A DNA stretch of 64,000 nucleotides. It comes from Pseudomonadota bacterium. Its GTDB lineage: Bacteria > Pseudomonadota > Gammaproteobacteria > Xanthomonadales > Rhodanobacteraceae. Where the stretch lies: positions 60,027 to 124,026 of the forward strand of contig JAKAWV010000002.1 of NCBI GenBank assembly GCA_021827205.1, in the 5' to 3' direction. A program made the position numbers and the translations under genes. The notes under the pieces were generated by a model, which did no database searches, was not told where the DNA came from, and worked only from the letters and a program-made list of their open reading frames with translations. Shown here piece by piece: positions 52,366 through 61,407 of the stretch. Each line of letters begins with the position of its first letter. Within the stretch, counting starts at the first letter, position 1.

Positions 52366-53376
52366 ATGACCCAGGCATCATGGTTTTCCCTGCAAGGTCT
52401 GGCCGGGCGCGGTGGCGCCATGCTGGAGTTCGGCAAGCTCGACGAGCAGCAGGTGCTGAGCTTGGCGATCGCCCTGGAAGAGGACGACGCGCGCATCTAC
52501 AACACCTACGCCGACGCGCTCGGCGCCAGCTATCCCGACACCGCGCGCCTGTTTAGCGGCATGGCCGCCGAGGAGGATGGCCACCGTCATCGCCTGATCG
52601 AGCTGTACCGCAGCTTGTTCGGCGAACGCATCCTGCTGATCCGGCGTCAGGATGTGCGCGGCTTCATCGAGCGCAAGCCGCTGTGGCTGATGCAGCCGCT
52701 GGATCTGGAGAAAATCCGCGAGCAGGCCGAGACCATGGAAGCCGACGCGCGGCGCTTCTACGCGCAGGCCGCGCGCCGCGCCGGCAACGCCGCCATCCGT
52801 CAGTTGCTGGGCGATCTCGCCGCCGAGGAAAGCCAGCACGAAACCAAGGCCGGGGCGCTGGGTGACGAGTTCCTCAGCGCCGCGGTCCTGCGCAAGGAGC
52901 GCGACATGCAGCGGCGCCTGTTCGTGCTGCAGTTCGTGCAGCCGGGGCTGGCCGGGCTGATGGACGGCTCGGTGTCCACGCTGGCGCCGCTGTTTGCCGC
53001 GGCCTTCGCCACGCACAACACCTGGAACACGTTTCTGGTGGGCCTGGCCGCCGCCATCGGCGCCGGCATCAGCATGGCCTTCGCCGAGGCGCTGTCCGAC
53101 GACGGCGCGCTCACCGGTCGCGGCAGTCCGCTGCTGCGCGGCCTGGTGATCGGCGTGATGACGACGCTGGGCGGCCTCGGCCACACGCTGCCCTATCTGA
53201 TTCCGAATTTCCAGGTGGCCACCACGTTGGCGATCGCGGTGGTGATCGTCGAACTGCTGACCATCGCCTGGGTGCGCAAGCGCTACATGGATGCGCCGTT
53301 CGGCCTGGCCGTGCTGCAAGTGATCGTCGGCGGCCTGCTGGTGTTCGCGCTGGGGATCCTGATCGGCAGCGCGTGA
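52366..53376 (+). CDS. Membrane-bound ferritin / VIT1-type iron exporter (MbfA-like)
   Basis: 336 residues. The N-terminal half is a ferritin-like four-helix domain with carboxylate/His ligands in [44 protein letters not shown] and LAAEESQHE. The C-terminal half (about 185-336) has VIT1/CCC1-like helices ([20 protein letters not shown]...[14 protein letters not shown]). This fusion is the MbfA architecture, known to export iron from the cytoplasm and protect against peroxide stress in alphaproteobacteria. The ATG at 52366 is preceded by AGGAGG. No Fur/Irr box was identified among the repeats upstream. Confidence 0.9.
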   Translation: MTQASWFSLQGLAGRGGAMLEFGKLDEQQVLSLAIALEEDDARIYNTYADALGASYPDTARLFSGMAAEEDGHRHRLIELYRSLFGERILLIRRQDVRGFIERKPLWLMQPLDLEKIREQAETMEADARRFYAQAARRAGNAAIRQLLGDLAAEESQHETKAGALGDEFLSAAVLRKERDMQRRLFVLQFVQPGLAGLMDGSVSTLAPLFAAAFATHNTWNTFLVGLAAAIGAGISMAFAEALSDDGALTGRGSPLLRGLVIGVMTTLGGLGHTLPYLIPNFQVATTLAIAVVIVELLTIAWVRKRYMDAPFGLAVLQVIVGGLLVFALGILIGSA

Positions 53377-53546
53377 GGCGCGTGCGCGCGGCGCGCGCTC
53401 GATCCGGTGACGGCTCCTCCGCGCCCCGGACACGGACGGCCCGGATTCTTGCGCGAAGCGCGATCAGTCCTGCGCGCCCCCAATTCCTGCGGTTCAATGC
53501 GCGGCGCCGGTCACTTCGATCCCGAGCGGCAGCAGCCGTCTTCACG

Positions 53547-53600
53547 CAGCAACTCGCCGGCTTGTAACCAGGCTGGTTCAATTCCACCGGCGCCGGCGCC
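53547..53600 (+). other. Degenerate tRNA-Thr-like 3' fragment
   Basis: AGCAACTCGCC, a CTTGTAA anticodon-loop-like heptamer, and GGTTCAATTCC followed by ACCGGCGCC resemble the 3' two thirds of a tRNA-Thr(TGT), but stems are imperfect and no CCA follows. Probably a relic. It lies about 64 bp before the repeat that flanks the GT9 gene. Confidence 0.35.
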
Positions 53601-53663
53601 GGCGCCGCATCGCGCGCCGCCAGAATACGGCCGAGCCTGGCAACGTGCGCCGCTTGCACGCCC

Positions 53664-53712
53664 GACGAAAGGGGACAAGTTAAAGCGGTTTGATTCCCTC
53701 CGTCCCTTGTTT
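53664..53712. repeat. GT9-flanking direct repeat, left copy
   Basis: GACGAAAGGGGAC, then GCGGTTTGATTCC and TCCGTCCCTTGTTT; the ends can pair (AAGGGGAC/GTCCCTT). The same blocks in the same order and orientation occur at 55069-55120, bracketing the glycosyltransferase gene. The 383-bp gap before GT9 otherwise holds only the tRNA-like fragment. Confidence 0.75.
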
Positions 53713-53759
53713 AAGAAATCGCAAGTTACCGGCAATGTTGCGAACAACCACGCACGACT

Positions 53760-55070
53760 ATGGTAGCCACAGGGCACCCGATCAGCGGGTGCGCTCGCCA
53801 GAAAACTGGCCGAGGTCGTCCAGTGAAAGCGAAATCGGAGTGTGCCCCGCCAGCCTCTGCCGGCGTGTCGGACACGATGAAGGCAGCAGCGGACGCGTGC
53901 GACGCACCGGGGCAGCGTGAGCACACGGCCGATGCGGCCGCGCGGGCTTGGCGCCGCGTCCGCAATGCGCTGAAACGGCTGCGTACGGCGCTCAAGGTTC
54001 CGCTGATGCATGCGCTCTCTGCGCTGTTCGCGCTGGGGCTCGATCGTTCGTCTTGCAGCATCGATGATCTTGCCGACTGGTCACCCCAGCGCATTCTGCT
54101 GGTGCGCACCAACCGCATTGGCGACCTGTTGTGCAGTACGCCGTTGATCGCCGCGTTGCACCGCCGCTGGCCTCATGCCGAGATGACCCTGGTGGGCGGG
54201 CCCAAGAATCGTGCCGTCGCGCCGTTACTGCCATATCTGCAGCGTGGTCCGGAGTTCCGCCGTGACCCTTGGGCCTGGATGCGTCTGGTGCTGTGGTTGC
54301 CGCGTCAGCGGTTCGATCTCGCGGTCAGCCTGTGCTCCGAGATGCTCTCGGGTGTCTTCATAGTCGCCGCCAGCCGCGCTCCCCTGCGCATGGCCGTGTA
54401 TGCATCGCCGCGCACGGCGCCGGCGTTCAATGTGTTCGCGGGGCGCTATGACACCCATGAGATCCGGCGCTATTGGACTGCCGCGCGCAATCTGGGTGTG
54501 ACATTGCAAGATGGCCCGCCGCGACCGCTGATCGAGCTGCCGCCCGACCACAACGATGTTGCCGAGGTGATTCTGCGCATGCTGAACATCCCCGAGCATG
54601 CGATCAAGGTCGGCATCTCGATTCCATCGCGCGCGGATCGCCGTCACCGGCGCAGAGCCTGGCCGCATACCGAATTGCGCAGCGTCGTCACCGGGCTGGT
54701 CAGTCGCGGTATCGAGGTTGTGTTGTCCCCCGGCAGCCGCGCCGAACGTGTCGAAGCGGAACGGATCGTCCAGGCCGTGCCCGGCGCGCGGCTTCTGCCC
54801 GAGACGTCGCTGAGTGAACTGGCTGCGGTGCAACGGCGCCTGGACGCGTGGATCGGAACCTCTTCCGGCCTGCTGCACCTGGCTGATGCCGTGGGCACAC
54901 CGACCCTGATGATCGGCACGGCCGCCCTCGCGCGCAGTTGGGCACCGCTAGGCCCACTGCATCGGCAGGTCTGCGCCGATGATCCGGAGCACATCACCTC
55001 GCGCCGCGTGATCGAGGCGGTGGTCTCGCTTTTGGGCGAAGCCACCCATCGCGCGGCACGAGCGGCTTGA
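53760..55070 (+). CDS. Family 9 glycosyltransferase (heptosyltransferase-like)
   Basis: Up to 436 residues. The core begins ILLVRTNRIGDLLCSTPLIAALHRRWP, the ADP-heptose:LPS heptosyltransferase signature. The C-terminal GT-B half carries VKVGISIPSR-like nucleotide binding (KVGISIPSRADRRHRRRAWP) and LDAWIGTSSGLLHLADAVGTPTLMI. The first 80 residues are basic and low complexity, so translation may begin later (an ATG at 53877 is possible). The gene is isolated from other LPS genes and bracketed by direct repeats, suggesting acquisition or mobility as a cassette. The stop codon lies inside the right repeat. Confidence 0.85.
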   Translation: MVATGHPISGCARQKTGRGRPVKAKSECAPPASAGVSDTMKAAADACDAPGQREHTADAAARAWRRVRNALKRLRTALKVPLMHALSALFALGLDRSSCSIDDLADWSPQRILLVRTNRIGDLLCSTPLIAALHRRWPHAEMTLVGGPKNRAVAPLLPYLQRGPEFRRDPWAWMRLVLWLPRQRFDLAVSLCSEMLSGVFIVAASRAPLRMAVYASPRTAPAFNVFAGRYDTHEIRRYWTAARNLGVTLQDGPPRPLIELPPDHNDVAEVILRMLNIPEHAIKVGISIPSRADRRHRRRAWPHTELRSVVTGLVSRGIEVVLSPGSRAERVEAERIVQAVPGARLLPETSLSELAAVQRRLDAWIGTSSGLLHLADAVGTPTLMIGTAALARSWAPLGPLHRQVCADDPEHITSRRVIEAVVSLLGEATHRAARAA

Positions 55071-55120
55071 CGAAAGGGGACGGAGGCAGTCGCGGCGGTT
55101 TAATTCCATCCGCCCTTTAT
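55069..55120. repeat. GT9-flanking direct repeat, right copy
   Basis: GACGAAAGGGGACGGAGGC, GCGGTTTAATTCC, ATCCGCCCTTTAT: same order and orientation as 53664-53712. AAAGGGGACGGA-type repeats of this look are often seen near REP-associated transposases in gammaproteobacteria; no such gene is present here. Confidence 0.75.
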
Positions 55121-55176
55121 TGGAGTCGCACCGACCTCGCGCCATGGGCGCAGCTGCGGTGCTGCAAGCAAATCAC

Positions 55177-56559
<1,383 letters not shown>

Positions 56560-56619
56560 GCGCAGTTACCACGACAAAGTGGCTTATTGTAGGCACTGCG
56601 TTTCCATCGGCGCCCCGCA

Positions 56620-56856
56620 ATGCAACAGTCCGCGCTCATGCTCTACCGCCGCGACGCATGCCTGCTGTGCGCGCTGGCCGAGGCGCTGCTGGGCGAGGCC
56701 GGCGTACCGTACGCGGTGGTGGATATCGAATCGAGCCCCGTGCTGGAAGCACGCTACGGCACGCGTATTCCGGTGTTGGCGCGCGCCGATGGCGCCGAGC
56801 TGGGTTGGCCGTTCGATGCCGCGGCGCTGCGCGTGTTTGTCGCGCGTAGCGCTTGA
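56620..56856 (+). CDS. Glutaredoxin-like protein (DUF836 type)
   Basis: A 78-residue thioredoxin-fold protein: ALMLYRRDACLLCALAEALL carries a CxxC redox pair (Cys14, Cys17), followed by VVDIESSPVLEARYGTRIPVLARADGAEL with the cis-Pro of glutaredoxins. Its size and order match the short glutaredoxin-like DUF836 family. Partner unknown. The gene is divergent from sdaA and followed by a 447-bp repeat-rich gap. Confidence 0.85.
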   Translation: MQQSALMLYRRDACLLCALAEALLGEAGVPYAVVDIESSPVLEARYGTRIPVLARADGAELGWPFDAAALRVFVARSA

Positions 56857-57290
56857 ACGATCGCTCTTGCGTGGCGCTTGGCAAGGTTCCCCTGTTCCGT
56901 GCCGCTGCCGCGGCGCGTGCTGCTTTCCTTTCTGGGAAAGTAGCCAAAGCCATGTACGCGGCGGCCTGCGCCATGCGGGCGCGGGCGCGCGCCGCATGCG
57001 ACGCGCCCAGCGCGGACTCGCCCATCCCTGGACTCGAACAGGCGCGCCTTGCCCCAGCGCCCGGCTGCGCTGCTCGGCGCTGGCCAACGCCACCAAGGAC
57101 AAGAGCAACCTTTGGTTCCTTTCTTTGCCGATCACCGCACCGCAGGAGCGGTGCGAACCGCGCAGCGGACCCCGCAGGGGCGGAGGGCAGGATGCCGGAA
57201 GTAAAGAAAGGAACCCGGGCGGCGGCAGCGGCGCGGAACAGATCAACCCGGCCAAGCGAGCCGCAAGACAATTATCCGAACGTCTCGTCG
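56851..57290. repeat. Repeat-rich intergenic block
   Basis: The block begins with GCTTGAACGATCGCTCTTGC, the inverted counterpart of 31081-31124. It continues with GTGCCGCTGCCGCGGCGCGTGC and, near 57170-57230, GCGGACCCCGCAGGGGCGGAGGGCAGGATGCC. GGCGGCGGCAGCGGCGCGG at about 57219-57237 repeats the earlier motif in reverse. It has no coding potential that I can support and is similar in style to long xanthomonad intergenic repeats. Confidence 0.7.
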
Positions 57291-57303
57291 TTAAACTGCG
57301 CGC

Positions 57304-58272
57304 ATGGACGAACGCGCGCTGCTTGCAACCCTGATCGATGGCGCCACGCATTCCGGCGCGACGCTGGCGGCGACGCTGGGCGTCAGCCGCGCGGCGGTGT
57401 GGAAGCAGATCGAGAGCCTGCGCGCGGCGGGGTTGCCCATTGCTGCGCAGGTTGGCCGCGGCTACCACTTGCAATGTCCGCTGCAATTGCTCGATGGCGA
57501 CGCGCTGCGCGCGGCCTTGCCGCGCGGCGCGAGCAAGGCTTGGCCGTGCATCGAGATTCACTGGCAGCTCGATTCGACCTCCAGCGAGTTGCAGCGGCGC
57601 GCGGCGTTATTGCCTTCGGGCAGCGCGATCTTTGCCGAGCGCCAGAGCGCCGGGCGCGGCCGGCGCGGACGCAGTTGGCTGGCGCCGCCGGCGTTGGGGC
57701 TGACGTTCTCGCTGCTGTGGCGCTTCGAGCACGGTTTTGCCGCGTTGGCCGGTTTGTCGCTGGCGGTGGGCGTGGCGGTGGCCGAAACCCTGCGCGCGCG
57801 CGGCGCGCATGCGATCACGCTGAAGTGGCCCAACGACGTGCAGCATGACGGCGGCAAGCTGGCCGGGATTCTGGTGGAACTGGGCGGCGAGTTTCTGGGG
57901 CCGTGCCATGCGTTGATCGGCATCGGCCTCAACGTGTGCATGCCGGCGGCCGTGCGTGCCGACGCCGGGCAGCCGGTGGCCGATCTGGTGGATGCCTGCG
58001 GCGGCGTGGCGCCGGCACGCAACGCGCTGGCCGCCGCGCTGCTGGTGGCGCTGGCCGAGGCCTTGGCGCTGTTCGCGCGCGAGGGCTTTGCCGCATTCGC
58101 CGCGCGCTATGCCGCACTGGATGCGCTGGCCGGGCGCGAGCTGAGCGTGCAGACCGGCGGTGAAGCTTTTCGCGCACGCGCGCGAGGCGTGGATTCGCGC
58201 GGCGCGCTGCGCGTATCGCGCGGGGCGCAAATGCTGCTGCTGGATAGCGCCGAAGTGTCGGTGCGCGCATGA
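57304..58272 (+). CDS. birA: Biotin--[acetyl-CoA-carboxylase] ligase / biotin operon repressor
   Basis: 322 residues. An N-terminal winged helix (ATLGVSRAAVWKQIESLRAAGL, residues about 18-60) gives the repressor function. The ligase domain includes STSSELQRRA, the biotinyl-AMP loop GRGRRGRSWLAPP and KWPNDVQHDGGKLAGILVEL, followed by a C-terminal SH3-like domain. It joins biotin to the carrier protein of acetyl-CoA carboxylase. It overlaps coaX by four bases (ATGA), so the two are translationally coupled. Confidence 0.95.
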   Translation: MDERALLATLIDGATHSGATLAATLGVSRAAVWKQIESLRAAGLPIAAQVGRGYHLQCPLQLLDGDALRAALPRGASKAWPCIEIHWQLDSTSSELQRRAALLPSGSAIFAERQSAGRGRRGRSWLAPPALGLTFSLLWRFEHGFAALAGLSLAVGVAVAETLRARGAHAITLKWPNDVQHDGGKLAGILVELGGEFLGPCHALIGIGLNVCMPAAVRADAGQPVADLVDACGGVAPARNALAAALLVALAEALALFAREGFAAFAARYAALDALAGRELSVQTGGEAFRARARGVDSRGALRVSRGAQMLLLDSAEVSVRA

Positions 58273-59024
58273 ATCTGCTGTTGGATCTCGGCAACACGCG
58301 CTTGAAGTGGGCGTTGGCCGAAGACGCGCAATTGCGCGGCGCGGTGATGGCGCTGGCGTGGGAGACGCCGGATTTCGAGACGCGCCTGGGTGCGCTGCTG
58401 GCCGCGCTGCCGCCGCTGCGCGCGGTGCACATGGCCGCGGTCGCGGCACCCGCGCGCGAGGCGCAGGTCATCGCCATCGTGCAACGCGTGTTGCGTATCG
58501 AGCCGCGCGCACAGCGCAGCACGGCGATGCTGTGCGGCGTACGCAGCGCCTACCGCGAGCCGGCGCGCATGGGCATCGATCGCCTGCTCGGGCTGGTCGC
58601 TGCGCGCGCCGCCGGTGATGCGCCGTGCGTGCTGGCCGGCCTGGGTACGGCGCTGACGCTGGATGCGCTGGGCGCCGATGGGCGTCATCGCGGCGGACTG
58701 ATCGTGGCGGCGCCCGCGCTGATGCAGCAGGCCTTGCTGGGTGCGGCCGGGCGCGTGCGCGCGCAAGGCGATGGTCGCGTGGTCTGGTTGGCCGACAACA
58801 CCGAGGACGCGCTGGGTTCCGGCGCGTGGCTGGCGGCGACGACGCTGGTCGAGCGTTTCTGCGAGGAATCCGCGCCGGCGCTGGGCGCGCAGCCGCGGCT
58901 GCTGCTGGCCGGTGGCGACGCGCCGCGTTTGCAGGCGCAGTTGCGGCGCCCGGCGCGGTTGTTTCCCGATGCGGTGCTGCGCGGTCTGGCGATTGCCGCA
59001 CATGCGCAGCGCGATGCGGGCTGA
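58269..59024 (+). CDS. coaX: Type III pantothenate kinase
   Basis: A 251-residue ASKHA-fold enzyme that phosphorylates pantothenate, the first step of coenzyme A synthesis. Motifs are LLLDLGNTRLKWAL (phosphate 1) at the N-terminus, MGIDRLLGLVAA, LGTALTLDALGADGRHRGG, and LLLAGGDAPRL. The birA-coaX pairing is common in proteobacteria. It needs a monovalent cation and is insensitive to CoA feedback in characterised members. Confidence 0.94.
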   Translation: MNLLLDLGNTRLKWALAEDAQLRGAVMALAWETPDFETRLGALLAALPPLRAVHMAAVAAPAREAQVIAIVQRVLRIEPRAQRSTAMLCGVRSAYREPARMGIDRLLGLVAARAAGDAPCVLAGLGTALTLDALGADGRHRGGLIVAAPALMQQALLGAAGRVRAQGDGRVVWLADNTEDALGSGAWLAATTLVERFCEESAPALGAQPRLLLAGGDAPRLQAQLRRPARLFPDAVLRGLAIAAHAQRDAG

Positions 59025-59090
59025 GCACGCCGTGTCGGGAACCTGCGCGCGGTCACCGATCCGGCACGGCGCTGTGCCTAAAATCGCCGC

Positions 59091-59744
59091 ATGATCCTGC
59101 GCCTGACCGTGCTGCTGTTGCTGCTGCTCAACCTCGCCGCGGCGGCGTGGTGGCTGTGGGGTGTGCCAGCGCCGCAGCCGGTGCCGGCTACGCAGGCCGG
59201 CGTACCGACGCTGCATCTGCTGCGTGAAGCGCTGCCGCGTGCCGCGACTCGACCGCTGGCCGCGCCTGGCGCAGCCGTGCCCGATACGTCTGCGCAATGC
59301 CTCAGCGTGGGCCCGTTCACCACGCAGGCCGAGATGCGCCAGGCCTTCGCCGCGCTCGCCGCGCGCGTGCCGCGCATCCAGTACCGCGTGGCCGAGTCCG
59401 CGGTCTCGCGCGGCTGGTGGGTGTATCTGACCGCTGCCGGGCGCGAGCAGGCGCTGGCCATGGCCCGCGCGCTGGCCGCGCACGGTGTGCGCGACGACTA
59501 CGTGATCACCGCCGGCGATCAGCAGAACAGCATCTCGCTGGGATTGTTCCAGGATCCGGCCAACGCGCAGCGGCGCGAAGCGCAACTGCGCGCGCTGGGT
59601 TTTCCCGCGCAGATGCGGCAGCGCGTCGAGCAGGTGCCGCAGTACTACATCGAGTTCCAGTTGCCGGCCGCGCCGGGCTTCGTCTGGCAAACCTATGTCG
59701 CGCACGCCGATATCCTCGACGCGCAGGCGCGCGCCTGCGATTGA
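59091..59744 (+). CDS. SPOR-domain membrane protein
   Basis: 217 residues with one N-terminal TM segment (LTVLLLLLLNLAAAAWWLW) and a Pro/Ala linker. The C-terminal region resembles a SPOR domain: CLSVGPFTTQAEMRQAFAALAAR...YRVAESAVSRGWWVYL and a second half SLGLFQDPANAQRREAQLRALGF. SPOR domains bind denuded peptidoglycan at division sites. It lies after birA-coaX and probably belongs to that operon, as in many gammaproteobacteria. Confidence 0.82.
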   Translation: MILRLTVLLLLLLNLAAAAWWLWGVPAPQPVPATQAGVPTLHLLREALPRAATRPLAAPGAAVPDTSAQCLSVGPFTTQAEMRQAFAALAARVPRIQYRVAESAVSRGWWVYLTAAGREQALAMARALAAHGVRDDYVITAGDQQNSISLGLFQDPANAQRREAQLRALGFPAQMRQRVEQVPQYYIEFQLPAAPGFVWQTYVAHADILDAQARACD

Positions 59745-59811
59745 GCCGCGCGCCACCCTGTTCGATGGCGGCGATCGGATGCATTGCACGAGGCAGTTAC
59801 AATGCGCGCAC

Positions 59812-59887
59812 GCCGGCATAGCTCAGTTGGTAGAGCAACCGCCTTGTAAGCGGTAGGTCGCCCGTTCGATTCGGGCTGCCGGCACCA
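59812..59887 (+). tRNA. tRNA-Thr (anticodon TGT)
   Basis: A full cloverleaf: acceptor GCCGGCA with TGCCGGC, D-arm AGCTCAGTTGGTAGAGC, anticodon stem/loop CCGCC-TTGTAAG-style with anticodon TGT, T-arm GCCCGTTCGATTCGGGC, discriminator A and encoded CCA. A TACAAT hexamer at 59798-59803 may be its -10 box. The Hpt gene starts 17 nt downstream. Confidence 0.95.
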
Positions 59888-59903
59888 GCCTCGGAGCTTG
59901 TGC

Positions 59904-60227
59904 GTGAACGAACCCGGTGTGGATTACGACGCGCGCCTGGCGGCGCTGGCGGCTGCATTCGCGCAGTCGCTGCCGGACAAGCGCGCCGCGATCGCACGCA
60001 GTTGGCGCGCATGGCAAGCCGGTGACGCCGCGGCGCGCGGTGAACTGCAGGCGCTGGTGCATCGCCTCGGCGGCGCGGCTGACAACTACGGTTACGTGGC
60101 GTTGGGCGTTGCCGCGCGCGCGCTGGATGCCACGCTCATTCCGCGCCTCGAAGCCGGTCCTGATGCCGCGGCGCTCGCAGTCGCCGCGCTGCTCGCGGCT
60201 TTCGATCGGCCGCCCGAGGCGATCTGA
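59904..60227 (+). CDS. Orphan Hpt (histidine phosphotransfer) domain protein
   Basis: About 107 residues from the GTG at 59904 (GGAG seven bases before). LVHRLGGAADNYGYVALG is the Hpt phosphoacceptor helix with His53, and the rest is helical with LARSWRAW-type polar faces. Hpt proteins relay phosphate between hybrid kinases and response regulators. No kinase or receiver gene is adjacent, so its partners are elsewhere. It lies between tRNA-Thr and arginase. Confidence 0.8.
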   Translation: MNEPGVDYDARLAALAAAFAQSLPDKRAAIARSWRAWQAGDAAARGELQALVHRLGGAADNYGYVALGVAARALDATLIPRLEAGPDAAALAVAALLAAFDRPPEAI

Positions 60228-60276
60228 TTTCCGCGCTGCGCCACCGCGCGCCGCGCGCTCGATGTGGAGAACCGTC

Positions 60277-61227
60277 ATGACCCCTGCCGTTTCCGCAAAC
60301 CCGACCGCGCGCGCGTTGCCGTGCATCAGCCTGATCGGCGCGCCCACCGACATCGGCGCCGGGCATCGCGGCGCCGCCATGGGCCCCGAGGCGCTGCGCG
60401 TTGCCGGTTTGGCCGAAGCATTGCGCGCGCGTGGGCTGCAGGTGCTCGATCGCGGCAATCTCAGCGGTCCGATGAATCCGTGGCAGCCGCCGCGGGATGG
60501 CTATCGTCACCTGCCCGAGGTGCAGGCGTGGGCGCGTGCCGTGGCCGAGGCCATCGGCGCGGAGCTGGCGCAGGCGCGACTGCCGATTCTGCTCGGCGGC
60601 GATCACTGCCTGGCGATCGGCTCGATTGGCGCGGTGGCGCGCCACTGCCGCGCGCGGGGTCGCAAGCTGCGCGTGCTGTGGCTGGACGCGCACGCCGATT
60701 TCAACACCCACGCCATCACCCCATCGGGCAACATCCACGGCATGCCGATGGCGTGTCTGTGCGGCCACGGCCCGCTCGAGCTGACCACGCTGACCGGCCC
60801 GGCGCCGGTGCTGCGTGCGGACGAAATCCGCCAGATCGGCATCCGCGCGGTCGATCCGGGCGAGCGCCGTCTGGTGCACGACGCCGGTCTTGCCATCTTC
60901 GACATGCGCTACGTCGACGAGATGGGCATGAAGCGCGCCATGAACGAAGCCCTCGCCGGTCTGGATGCCGACACGCATCTGCACGTGAGCTTCGATGTGG
61001 ATTTTCTCGATCCCGGCATCGCGCCCGGGGTTGGCACCACGGTGCCGGGAGGGCCGAACTATCGCGAGGCGCAGCTCGTCATGGAGATGATCGCCGACAG
61101 CGACCGTCTGGCCTCGCTCGACATCATGGAGTTGAATCCGGCCTTCGACGATCACAACCGCACCGCGCGGCTGGCGGTGGATCTGGTCGAGAGCCTGTTC
61201 GGCAAATCCACGCTGATGCGCGGTTGA
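60277..61227 (+). CDS. rocF: Arginase
   Basis: A 316-residue binuclear manganese ureohydrolase converting L-arginine to L-ornithine and urea. Metal-binding motifs are ILLGGDHCLAIGSI, WLDAHADFNTH and SFDVDFLDPGIAPGVGT; a C-terminal ELNPAFDDHNRTARLAVDL is also typical. The ATG at 60277 follows TGGAGAA. Agmatinase or formimidoylglutamase are less likely given NTHAITPSGNIHGMPM and the GAPTDIGAGHRGAAMGPEALR start. Confidence 0.94.
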   Translation: MTPAVSANPTARALPCISLIGAPTDIGAGHRGAAMGPEALRVAGLAEALRARGLQVLDRGNLSGPMNPWQPPRDGYRHLPEVQAWARAVAEAIGAELAQARLPILLGGDHCLAIGSIGAVARHCRARGRKLRVLWLDAHADFNTHAITPSGNIHGMPMACLCGHGPLELTTLTGPAPVLRADEIRQIGIRAVDPGERRLVHDAGLAIFDMRYVDEMGMKRAMNEALAGLDADTHLHVSFDVDFLDPGIAPGVGTTVPGGPNYREAQLVMEMIADSDRLASLDIMELNPAFDDHNRTARLAVDLVESLFGKSTLMRG

Positions 61228-61407
61228 AGCAAGCAGCCGGAGGCAATGTGTGATGCAATTCACGCCTTGAGCACGGTCACTTTCCGACACACCAGTGAAC
61301 ATTTGTCGCGGCGCGCGGTGACTGCGCGCGCTGTGCACGGTTCGTGCATCAAGGACAGGCAACAACGGTCACCTGTCGTGGCCGAGCGAGGAAGGGCGGG
61401 ACGGCCC

